Positions 1 to 5,505 of a DNA stretch of 7,451 nucleotides are shown one piece after another. The position numbers and the translations under genes were made by a program. Source of the DNA: Clostridia bacterium (lineage in GTDB: Bacteria; Bacillota_A; Clostridia; Oscillospirales; CAG-272); the NCBI GenBank assembly GCA_017466455.1, contig JAFTUD010000033.1, forward strand, positions 1 through 7,451, in the 5' to 3' direction. The notes under the pieces are model-generated. The model ran no database searches. It saw only the letters and a program-made list of their open reading frames with translations, and had not been told where the DNA came from. Every line of letters begins with the position of its first letter. Position 1 is the stretch's first letter.

Positions 1-56
1 TCAAGAATATCTACTACTTGTTGAAGATTGGTTGATTTTTTACAATACTACGAGAT

Positions 57-91
57 TGAAAAACAGGAAAAGGTGATTTCCTCTTCCTGTT
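57..91 (-). terminator. Terminator of the lipoprotein gene
   Basis: An imperfect hairpin has outer arms AACAGGAA (62-69) and TTCCTGTT (84-91), an A/C mismatch, and inner arms AGG/CCT around TGATTT. Read on the minus strand, the stem is followed by a T-rich run, so it fits a Rho-independent terminator about 70 bases past the stop codon of the lipoprotein gene. Confidence 0.7.
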
Positions 92-101
92 CTTCGTTAT
101 G

Positions 102-157
102 CCGTTTTTTGTTTTTTGTGAACAAAACAGGGTTCACTTCAAAACGGATAGCGTTTT
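102..157. repeat. Nested and competing inverted repeats in the 3' region of the lipoprotein gene
   Basis: CCGTTTT (102-108) pairs with AAAACGG (141-147), and inside this GTGAAC (118-123) pairs with GTTCAC (132-137). A second, mutually exclusive hairpin pairs AAAACG (141-146) with CGTTTT (152-157). Both lie between the lipoprotein stop codon and the terminator at 57-91. They may stabilise the mRNA end or act as weak extra terminators; no clear role is visible. Confidence 0.45.
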
Positions 158-160
158 TTG

Positions 161-1423
161 TTATTTATCATAATCGCCAAAATATTTTTCGGCTATTTTG
201 CTGATTTTTTCACTTTGCTCCTCGGTCAAAGAAAATCTTATCCAATTTTCCGCGTCATTTATGGCGTGGTTCGAGACTTCTAATTTTCTACCGTTCCAAT
301 GAATAATGATGGGTGAAATGCAGTCACAACAACCGTCTTCCCACACGGAGTTTTCGGAGAATAGAATGTTGTTTATTGTGGCTATTTCTTCACTTGTCAA
401 GTTAACTTGTTCTTTGGTTGAACGATTTTCTATTCTATAATCGCCGATTACATCGAAGGTTTCTTGATACATTTTGCATGAACCTGTATAAAGTGTTCCA
501 TTTTCATCACTAAAATAGATATATTTCTTTTCGATGATCTTGAAATTAGCCTCGGGGGTGTCGCAAAGTTCCTTAGGGATTATACAAACATCGCAAAACG
601 GATCTACCGCTTCCATAAAGTCCATATATTCGCTACTCACCTTATTATAGGTTATTGTATAATAACCGTCTTGCTTGGAAAAGTCAGTATAATATACATC
701 CTCGGTTCTTATATACGGACTCAATCCGCTAATTACAAGGACAAAATTATCCTCAAAGGTTTGCTCGGTAACTCCCGTAGGGTTAGAGTCCACTATTCCC
801 TTTGCAAAATCATCATAGTTAAAGAATGCTTTTACATAATAAAACGGTCTTGTCGCTCCATCAGGAATTTCGAGATTATAATAATCTCCTGTCCACGATT
901 GATAGGCGGTTGCAAAATGATCACGGGTGAGATTCCTATAAACCTTACCAAAATACTTTTCAGATATTGCGTTAATTTGCTCACTTTGTTCATCAGTCAA
1001 CGAAAATCTTATCCAATTTTCCGAATCGTTTATGCCATCTTGTGAATATTCAAGCTTTCTACCGTTCCAATGGATTGTGACAAACGATGCGCAGTCGCAA
1101 CAACCGTCTTCCCACACGGAATTTTCGGAGAAAAGAATGCTTTTTATTGCGGTTACTTCTTCTATTGTAAGTTCGTATACTTCCTTGGTTAAATGATGTT
1201 CTATTCTATAACCGTTAACATTTGTTTGAGTTTCGGTTTGCGTTTGTTCGTTTACCTTTTCGCTTGTGCTTTCGCTTTGCGACTCGGTATAAGAGTCGGA
1301 TTGTGAGCTGGATTGAGAGGAGCTTTCGCTACTATTGATTGATGAGTCCTGCTCGCTTCCGCAGGACACAAGGGCGATAAGACATATAATAAGGGTTAAT
1401 ATGATTGATAAAAGTTTCTTCAT
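161..1423 (-). CDS. Putative lipoprotein with duplicated Cys-containing domain
   Basis: The 420-residue product starts with a lipoprotein signal peptide: KK, a hydrophobic core (about 4-19) and a lipobox L-V-S-C with Cys21 as the predicted lipidated residue, so it should sit on the outer face of the membrane. Residues 24-69 form a Ser/Gln/Glu/Thr-rich linker typical of Gram-positive lipoproteins. Two 88-residue copies of one domain (72-159 and 329-416) align without gaps with 62 identities, about 70%. Each has the block SENSVWEDGCCDC, then IHWNGRKLE and ENWIRFSLT. A single-copy middle region (about 160-328) contains further Cys residues (DPFCDVC, ELC). It faintly recalls the PrcB C-terminal-like fold in protease-complex proteins, but I would not assign it. 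The start is supported by an exceptionally strong ribosome site and the adjacent signal peptide. I do not recognise the family; CCDC could bind metal or form disulfides. Confidence is high that it is a real gene, low on function. Confidence 0.92.
   Translation of the reverse strand: MKKLLSIILTLIICLIALVSCGSEQDSSINSSESSSQSSSQSDSYTESQSESTSEKVNEQTQTETQTNVNGYRIEHHLTKEVYELTIEEVTAIKSILFSENSVWEDGCCDCASFVTIHWNGRKLEYSQDGINDSENWIRFSLTDEQSEQINAISEKYFGKVYRNLTRDHFATAYQSWTGDYYNLEIPDGATRPFYYVKAFFNYDDFAKGIVDSNPTGVTEQTFEDNFVLVISGLSPYIRTEDVYYTDFSKQDGYYTITYNKVSSEYMDFMEAVDPFCDVCIIPKELCDTPEANFKIIEKKYIYFSDENGTLYTGSCKMYQETFDVIGDYRIENRSTKEQVNLTSEEIATINNILFSENSVWEDGCCDCISPIIIHWNGRKLEVSNHAINDAENWIRFSLTEEQSEKISKIAEKYFGDYDK
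176..439 (-). repeat. Intragenic direct repeat, C-terminal domain copy
   Basis: This encodes residues 329-416 of the lipoprotein and matches the copy at 947-1210 without gaps, offset by 771 bases. The best-conserved DNA block is around 329-360, encoding the SENSVWEDGCCDC segment. It reflects an internal duplication. Confidence 0.9.
947..1210 (-). repeat. Intragenic direct repeat, N-terminal domain copy
   Basis: This encodes residues 72-159 of the lipoprotein. It is the partner of 176-439; 62 of 88 residues are identical and both copies keep the Trp-Glu-Asp-Gly-Cys-Cys-Asp-Cys motif. Confidence 0.9.
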
Positions 1424-1425
1424 AA

Positions 1426-1436
1426 GATCACCTCCT
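1426..1436 (-). promoter_or_regulatory. Unusually complete Shine-Dalgarno site
   Basis: On the minus strand this reads AGGAGGTGATC, an 11-base perfect complement of the conserved 3' end of 16S rRNA. The AGGAGG core is 7 bases from the ATG. It fixes the start codon of the lipoprotein and predicts strong ribosome recruitment. Confidence 0.9.
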
Positions 1437-1444
1437 ACAATTTG

Positions 1445-1473
1445 ATTTTAGCAAAAAGCTATCAACTTGTCTA
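1445..1473 (-). promoter_or_regulatory. Promoter of the lipoprotein gene
   Basis: On the minus strand, TAGACA (1468-1473) and TAAAAT (1445-1450) are separated by 17 bases, which fits a housekeeping sigma-factor promoter. The predicted leader would be only about 15 bases, almost all of it ribosome site. Confidence 0.6.
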
Positions 1474-1500
1474 CGCATTTCGGAAAAAAATCATCAAACA

Positions 1501-1517
1501 TTCACAAGCTCTTCACA
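1501..1517. promoter_or_regulatory. Tandem TTCACA repeat, possible response-regulator site
   Basis: TTCACA occurs at 1501-1506 and 1512-1517, giving an 11-base period with a 5-base spacer. OmpR/PhoB-family regulators bind such repeats; the Bacillus PhoP box is a TT-N-ACA-type repeat with this period. The site sits in the divergent intergenic region and could serve either gene. Only two units are present, so this is tentative. Confidence 0.3.
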
Positions 1518-1564
1518 AAAGCGTTAAAATACTGACTTGTTTTTATATAAATTTTGAATTTGGT

Positions 1565-1594
1565 ATATACAAATGTATATTTTTGTGATACAAT
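1565..1594 (+). promoter_or_regulatory. Extended -10 promoter with overlapping palindrome
   Basis: TGATACAAT ends at 1594, giving an extended -10 (TG-N-TACAAT, hexamer 1589-1594). There is no good -35 at 17 bases. Instead an inverted repeat ATATAC-AAAT-GTATAT (1565-1580) occupies that position and could be an operator. The promoter would drive the membrane-protein gene at 1679 with a leader of about 80 bases. Confidence 0.45.
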
Positions 1595-1678
1595 AGGCAA
1601 TATATTGGCAAAATATGTCACAAGATGATGGATATGAGCGAATTTTGCTTATTTAGATAAAAGGATTGGGAGAATATT

Positions 1679-2464
1679 ATGAAGGAATTTTTTGGCTTTG
1701 GCGGGTATACGCGTGAGCCTGAGGGGTATTTTTCGTGGCAACATTTGACATTTGTTACCGCGCTTATGATAATTATGGCGGTGTGTGCCGTTTGGCTTGG
1801 CAGGAGAAATCGCGCGCTTGAGGAAGGTCGTAAGAACAAGGTGATTATTGCTTCGGCGATTTTGATTGATTCATTTGAGATTATAAAGATTGTGCTATTT
1901 TGTGCCCGTGCGGGTGAGCCGATGGATTGGGTATACAATCTTCCGCTTTTCCTTTGCTCCATTCAGCTTATTGCTATTCCCTTGGCGGGCTTTTCAAGGG
2001 GCAGGCTAAGAGAGGCGTCGCTTGACTTTGTGTTTATTTTCGGTCTGCTTGGGGCGGTGTTTGGCACTTATCTTGCGGGGAACAATTACTCCTGTTATCC
2101 CGTTATCTCGCTTGACAATGTGGTGTCGGGAATTACGCACGCTATTTCGGGCTTTGTTTCGCTTTACATAGTTATTTCGGGCATGGCAAGCATGAAAAAG
2201 AGGAACATTCCTATCACCTTTGGAATTCTCGGCGCTTTTTGCGTAATGGCGTATATTGCGAACATATTTACCGACTGCAACTATATGTTCCTATCTCGCG
2301 GTGACGGCACGCCGTATGATATAATTTTCAATATGGTTAATGGAAATGCGGTGCTTTATCCGCTTATCGTTGTGGGGCTTTTTATCGCTTATATTGCTTT
2401 ATTCTATTACATTTTCTTCTTAATCAGTAATAAGGTGAAGGGCAAGAGGGGCGCGTCTAAATAA
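1679..2464 (+). CDS. YwaF/TMEM164-type integral membrane protein (TIGR02206-like)
   Basis: The 261-residue product has about seven predicted membrane helices (roughly 22-41, 53-76, 87-105, 113-134, 150-170, 178-197, 223-250) and short charged loops, so it is an integral membrane protein. The segment NLPLFLCSIQ (87-96), His154 in THAISG and the NYMFL motif (201-205) match my knowledge of the bacterial YwaF family, related to eukaryotic TMEM164. TMEM164 has been described as a Cys/His acyltransferase acting on ether phospholipids. Cys93 and His154 here have comparable spacing, so acyl transfer on membrane lipids is possible, but bacterial members remain uncharacterised as far as I know. GGGAG at 1668-1672, 6 bases before the ATG, supports the start. 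The gene is divergent from the lipoprotein, convergent with the next gene, and has its own terminator. Confidence 0.92.
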   Translation: MKEFFGFGGYTREPEGYFSWQHLTFVTALMIIMAVCAVWLGRRNRALEEGRKNKVIIASAILIDSFEIIKIVLFCARAGEPMDWVYNLPLFLCSIQLIAIPLAGFSRGRLREASLDFVFIFGLLGAVFGTYLAGNNYSCYPVISLDNVVSGITHAISGFVSLYIVISGMASMKKRNIPITFGILGAFCVMAYIANIFTDCNYMFLSRGDGTPYDIIFNMVNGNAVLYPLIVVGLFIAYIALFYYIFFLISNKVKGKRGASK

Positions 2465-2470
2465 TAACAA

Positions 2471-2500
2471 AAAAGCTACGAATTTTCGTAGCTTTTATTT
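2471..2500 (+). terminator. Terminator of the membrane-protein gene
   Basis: AAAAGCTACG (2471-2480) pairs with CGTAGCTTTT (2487-2496) around AATTTT, followed by ATTTTTA. It starts 6 bases after the stop codon. The A-rich 5' flank makes it potentially bidirectional. Confidence 0.85.
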
Positions 2501-2532
2501 TTAGTTATTATTCCGTTTTCTGCCTTACAGCT

Positions 2533-2562
2533 AAAATGGGACGAGTTATCTCGTCCCATTTT
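2533..2562. terminator. Terminator for the convergent leucine-rich-repeat gene
   Basis: A perfect 13-bp stem pairs AAAATGGGACGAG with its complement around a TTAT loop. It lies 6 bases beyond the stop codon of the minus-strand gene. Its T tail in that direction is only TTTT, so it may work mainly as a barrier between the two convergent transcripts. Confidence 0.75.
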
Positions 2563-2568
2563 ATTAAA

Positions 2569-4179
2569 TTACACTATTTCAAGAGTGCCGTCAGTTGTTT
2601 CAAGAGTTGTTATTCCCTTTTTCCTTGCTACATTATAAAGAGTAACAACCTCAAGGTCAACTCCGCCTACCGTTTTTACCTCATAGTAAGCCGAATCCTT
2701 TTCTGCTTGAACGAAGGTATAGCCCTCATCATTTTTTACATACAAAGCCATTGCAAGATTCAAGCTTTGAGCATTTTCGGAGCTGAAGCTTTCAATTGAT
2801 ATTTTCACGATTTCATATTGAGTATCAATCTCAACCTGTAATCCGTTTCCGTTAATTACATCATCCTCGCTAAAGATGGTTTCGCCGATTGAGTTACTAT
2901 TTATAATTATAAGTCCGATTGAAACAATTGCGTCAGGAGCGAATTCGCGATATTTTTCAAGCTCTGTCTTATTGATTTTAAAGCCTGCGCTAAGTCCGCC
3001 TGTGCCATCCTCTCTTGTGGAATAACCGATTGCTTCAAACAGTGCCGGTGTTTTGTACTCGCCCGGTTTATCTACAAGCTCTGTTCCAAACAGGCATCCT
3101 GCCTCGTTATTACAGGTTATCTTCTTTGTGCCCTGTGCGCCAAAGCCGTTCGGGAATGTCCATTCTACTGTTACAGAGTGTGTCTTGCCTTCCTCTGATG
3201 CTCCGCATTTTGCGCAAGTAGCTCCTGTTTGACAATTATGGTCATCCTCAGCGATTTCGTGTTCACCGTAAAATTCGCAGAAGGTCATAATGGTTGCCTC
3301 CCACAAAGCATTATTTGCGTTCTTGTTGTTTCCGCCCTGCCATATGGTTGTATAAGAATTAATTTGATCTTCGGTGTAAACGCCTTCGGTTTTCGGAACT
3401 AACCAAACCACGCTAAATGCCGAGGTGTTTTTGTTCCATGTCAAGCGTGGGTCGCTTGCGTCTTGTGGGGTCATTCCCTCGTGTATATACACAACGCTCT
3501 TTATATTTGAGTTGGAATTCAAGCTTTGTAAAGCAGTATTTCTAATCGTTCCTGTTGCGCCCTCGTGGAATACAACCTTTTCCATGCTTGAGCAGAAGAA
3601 GTTACCGGTAAGAAGGTTGTTTTTTCCGTAGAAGTGAACCTCTTTAAGAGATGTGCATCCACTAAGGAAGCCACCCTTAGATTGAGGCTCATATGCTCTT
3701 GCAAAGAAGCTTAGCTTTTCAAGCGCGCTCCAGCCTGCTAAGTTTCCTTGGCTACTTGCACCATCTCCGAGAACAGGTATATGGAATTCAAGCTCTGTTA
3801 TTTGTGTATGCAGGCTTGTTGTCTTTGTGTCCTTGTCAGAAAGAGCATACACGGATAGCGTTCCATTCCAGCCTGTTGAAAGTCTAACATAGCTATATTC
3901 CGCAAACTTATACACGGTGCCGTTTGAGTGTGTGAGTTCAATTGCGGGAATTACAATTTTGGTAACGGAGGTGTCGTGAAGGTAAATATACTTAAGCCTA
4001 CAGTTTCCTCCTGTTTCCCATGGATTTTGAATTTCAAGCTCGTATGCGATGTCGGCGCTATCTGCCTCTACTTGCTCACCGTTATGATTTACATATACAG
4101 CCTCAGCTGATACTGAAATTGCGAGCATACAAGCAATAGCGACTACTAATAATGTCAACATTAAAAGTCTTTTTTTCAT
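2569..4179 (-). CDS. Secreted BspA-type leucine-rich-repeat protein with Cys/His cluster
   Basis: The 536-residue product has a signal peptide (KKR, hydrophobic core 5-23, cleavage after V-S-A at 25). Residues about 125-235 contain degenerate BspA/LRR_5-like units, for example SALEKLSF, CTSLKEVHF and SMEKVVF, a fold often used by Clostridia surface proteins for adhesion. Next come His307, Cys316, Cys322, Cys325, His334, Cys356 and Cys362, which suggests a small metal or disulfide knuckle, and a beta-rich domain (about 384-480: YSTRED, INKTELEKY, GLIIIN, QSLNLAMALYV). The part from His307 onward is homologous to the protein at 5506-7206. No LPXTG, SLH or C-terminal membrane anchor is visible, so it is either released or held by other means. 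AAGGAG at 4187-4192 supports the start. Its promoter carries a ten-base G run, so expression may be phase-variable (inference). It forms a single-gene unit. Confidence 0.92.
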   Translation of the reverse strand: MKKRLLMLTLLVVAIACMLAISVSAEAVYVNHNGEQVEADSADIAYELEIQNPWETGGNCRLKYIYLHDTSVTKIVIPAIELTHSNGTVYKFAEYSYVRLSTGWNGTLSVYALSDKDTKTTSLHTQITELEFHIPVLGDGASSQGNLAGWSALEKLSFFARAYEPQSKGGFLSGCTSLKEVHFYGKNNLLTGNFFCSSMEKVVFHEGATGTIRNTALQSLNSNSNIKSVVYIHEGMTPQDASDPRLTWNKNTSAFSVVWLVPKTEGVYTEDQINSYTTIWQGGNNKNANNALWEATIMTFCEFYGEHEIAEDDHNCQTGATCAKCGASEEGKTHSVTVEWTFPNGFGAQGTKKITCNNEAGCLFGTELVDKPGEYKTPALFEAIGYSTREDGTGGLSAGFKINKTELEKYREFAPDAIVSIGLIIINSNSIGETIFSEDDVINGNGLQVEIDTQYEIVKISIESFSSENAQSLNLAMALYVKNDEGYTFVQAEKDSAYYEVKTVGGVDLEVVTLYNVARKKGITTLETTDGTLEIV

Positions 4180-4186
4180 AATTCTT

Positions 4187-4207
4187 CTCCTTGCAGGTAG
4201 CCCCTGC
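4187..4207 (-). promoter_or_regulatory. Shine-Dalgarno site abutting a 5' UTR hairpin
   Basis: The minus strand reads GCAGG-GGCTA-CCTGC directly followed by AAGGAG (4187-4192), 7 bases before the ATG. The 5-bp stem (4193-4197 with 4203-4207) touches the ribosome site. An alternative stem pairs GCCC (4200-4203) with GGGC (4208-4211). The gene at 5506-7206 has an equivalent layout. Confidence 0.65.
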
Positions 4208-4266
4208 GGGCATATAAATTTTGCATCATATATCTGCGAAATTTCACATCATATATTTACAAGTAA

Positions 4267-4296
4267 ATTATACCATATATCGCATTTATTTGTCAA
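4267..4296 (-). promoter_or_regulatory. Promoter of the first leucine-rich-repeat gene
   Basis: On the minus strand, consensus TTGACA (4291-4296) and TATAAT (4267-4272) are separated by 18 bases. The predicted leader is about 80 bases. The ten-base G run begins 19 bases upstream of the -35 box. Confidence 0.85.
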
Positions 4297-4315
4297 TATG
4301 CACAATAAACAAATA

Positions 4316-4325
4316 CCCCCCCCCC
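4316..4325 (-). repeat. Homopolymer tract (10 G on coding strand) upstream of -35
   Basis: Ten consecutive C on the plus strand, between the -35 box and a TTGTGCA palindrome. Runs of this length slip during replication. The same tract, with the same length and setting, occurs at 7309-7318. Confidence 0.95.
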
Positions 4326-4328
4326 GTT

Positions 4329-4349
4329 TTTTGTGCATTTTGCACAAAA
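4329..4349. repeat. TTTTGTGCA palindrome next to the G run
   Basis: TTTTGTGCA (4329-4337), spacer TTT, TGCACAAAA (4341-4349): a perfect 9-bp inverted repeat. A third TGCACAA lies at 4299-4305, on the far side of the C/G run. It may be an operator; no U tail follows, so it is not a terminator. Confidence 0.6.
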
Positions 4350-4355
4350 TTAACA

Positions 4356-4385
4356 AAAAAGCACTCTGTTCACAGAGTGCTTTTT
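4356..4385 (-). terminator. Terminator of the GH29-like gene
   Basis: AAAAA-GCACTCTG (4356-4368), loop TTCA, CAGAGTGC-TTTTT (4373-4385): a perfect 13-bp stem. On the minus strand the T run extends to six bases. It lies 14 bases beyond the stop codon at 4399, and just upstream of the promoter cassette of the following gene. Confidence 0.9.
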
Positions 4386-4398
4386 AATTTGATTAATG

Positions 4399-5322
4399 TT
4401 ATTTATCTATTCCGTTTTTCTTGAGCCATCTTAATTGCTCCATTGTTGCTTCGGAAATTCTGCCCTCTTGGTAGGGGGCGACATTATAGGCGAAGACTCC
4501 GCCCTTTGATTTGATTTTTCTTACATAGTCAAGCACGGCTTGGTTTTCGTGCACGGGGGTTGGCGTGCCTTCTTTTTCGTGTACCCAATAATCATCCATC
4601 CAGCAAAGGGCGAACCATTGCAGTCCGCTTTCACCATCGAAGCGACTGTTGGGTAGGAATTTAAGCTCATTTTCCTCGCCTGCTTGGTAATCGGCAATTC
4701 CTCTTCCCCACTCGCTTCCCCACTCCTCTGTGCCTCTGAAGTTGAAGGCTACGATTGAGTCGGGGTTGCCTGCGCGAAGTGCCTCGGCATAGCGCTTATA
4801 GTCATAGCGCGCGCCTCTGCCACCGCAAACGGGCGCTTCATAGCAACAGTCAATCCACCAGCCATGAATCTTTTTACCGTATTTTTTGGAGATTGCCTCG
4901 GTTACCTTATAGCAATACTCTGCATGAGTATATATATCATCCTTAAATTTGGTCACTGTCTGCCACTCGGGGTCGGTTGAGCCTGAGCCCTCGCCGTTGA
5001 AGTATAGCATGAGCCTTATTCCGTATGGCTCTAATTTATCGGCAAGCTCACTAATCAAATCACGATTTTTTGAGGTGTGGTTCGGTATGATTTCATCAAG
5101 GGCGGGTAGGGGAAAGGGTACGGACATATCCGCATGTGTGACGGTGAAAAATACGAATTTTGCGCCTGTTTCAAGAATTTGAGAAACGAATGTATCAAGG
5201 TCAAAGTCCTCTACTGCCTTAAAATACTCCTTTTTTTCGCCCTTTTCGGGGAGCGAGTATGTTGTCCAGTGGACAAAAAGTCCATAGCCCGCCTTGCTAA
5301 ACCAGTCGGTCCTGTTTGTCAT
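4399..5322 (-). CDS. GH29 (alpha-L-fucosidase)-like protein, short form
   Basis: The 307-residue product has no signal peptide, so it is probably cytoplasmic. Family GH29 hydrolyses alpha-L-fucosides by a retaining mechanism on a barrel catalytic domain. GH29 landmarks are in order: WFSKAGYGLFVHW (7-19, with fucose-pocket His18), GAKFVFFTVTHAD (53-65), GIRLMLYFN (101-109), GWWID (154-158, Asp158 at the nucleophile position), NFR (194-196), and GGVFAYNVAP (274-283) before EQLRWLKKNG. Two oddities stand out. The usual His-His-Asp of the pocket is His63-Ala64-Asp65, and the protein ends after the barrel, lacking the C-terminal beta-sandwich of typical members (often above 420 residues). It could therefore cleave a different or very small substrate, or be inactive. 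AAAGGAG at 5329-5335 supports the start. It is a single-gene unit between two secreted-protein genes, which hints at host-glycan use (inference). Confidence 0.85.
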   Translation of the reverse strand: MTNRTDWFSKAGYGLFVHWTTYSLPEKGEKKEYFKAVEDFDLDTFVSQILETGAKFVFFTVTHADMSVPFPLPALDEIIPNHTSKNRDLISELADKLEPYGIRLMLYFNGEGSGSTDPEWQTVTKFKDDIYTHAEYCYKVTEAISKKYGKKIHGWWIDCCYEAPVCGGRGARYDYKRYAEALRAGNPDSIVAFNFRGTEEWGSEWGRGIADYQAGEENELKFLPNSRFDGESGLQWFALCWMDDYWVHEKEGTPTPVHENQAVLDYVRKIKSKGGVFAYNVAPYQEGRISEATMEQLRWLKKNGIDK

Positions 5323-5328
5323 ATTATT

Positions 5329-5357
5329 CTCCTTTGCAAAAGCGCCTGCGTGGGCGT
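5329..5357 (-). promoter_or_regulatory. Shine-Dalgarno site with upstream GC-rich hairpin
   Basis: AAAGGAG (5329-5335) is 6 bases from the ATG. A short GC-rich stem, CGCC (5343-5346) with GGCG (5353-5356) plus a G-T pair, lies 6 bases further upstream. It resembles, less tightly, the hairpins before the two leucine-rich-repeat genes. Confidence 0.5.
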
Positions 5358-5378
5358 ATTTTTCGTTATTTTTATTTT

Positions 5379-5408
5379 ATTGTAGCATAAGCAAAACATT
5401 TTTGTCAA
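5379..5408 (-). promoter_or_regulatory. Promoter of the GH29-like gene
   Basis: On the minus strand, TTGACA (5403-5408) and TACAAT (5379-5384) are separated by 18 bases, the same spacing and ATATTGACAAA context as the promoters at 4267 and 7259. There is no G run. The leader is about 50 bases. Confidence 0.8.
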
Positions 5409-5421
5409 TATAACATGAATA

Positions 5422-5443
5422 AATTTTCAAAGTCTTGAAAATT
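5422..5443. promoter_or_regulatory. Perfect palindrome upstream of the GH29-like promoter
   Basis: AATTTTCAA (5422-5430), AGTC, TTGAAAATT (5435-5443). It begins 13 bases upstream of the -35 box, a position suited to an activator or a looping repressor. No U run follows, so it is unlikely to be a terminator. Confidence 0.5.
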
Positions 5444-5471
5444 GCGCCGAGGGGCATATATAAAATCAAGC

Positions 5472-5503
5472 AAAAATCACCACTCGGTTGAGTGGTGGTT
5501 TTT
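5472..5503 (-). terminator. Terminator of the second leucine-rich-repeat gene
   Basis: A stem of about 14 bp with one G-U pair: ATCACCACTC with GAGTGGTGGT around GGTT, flanked by A5 and T5. On the minus strand it starts 2 bases after the stop codon and ends in a T run. Confidence 0.9.
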
Positions 5504-5505
5504 TG

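Noticed and set aside
671..1045. Plus-strand ORF of 124 codons inside the lipoprotein gene
   Set aside because: It lies wholly opposite a well-supported gene with signal peptide and perfect ribosome site, and its protein has no recognisable pattern.
1618..1962. Minus-strand ORF of 114 codons overlapping the membrane-protein start
   Set aside because: It is antisense to the YwaF-like gene, has no ribosome site I can see, and has no coherent protein features.
2569..4179. Cell-wall anchoring by LPXTG or S-layer-homology domains
   Set aside because: Neither this protein nor its paralogue has a sorting motif, C-terminal hydrophobic segment or SLH repeat.
4316..4325. G-quadruplex
   Set aside because: Only a single G run is present at each promoter; an intramolecular quadruplex needs four runs close together.
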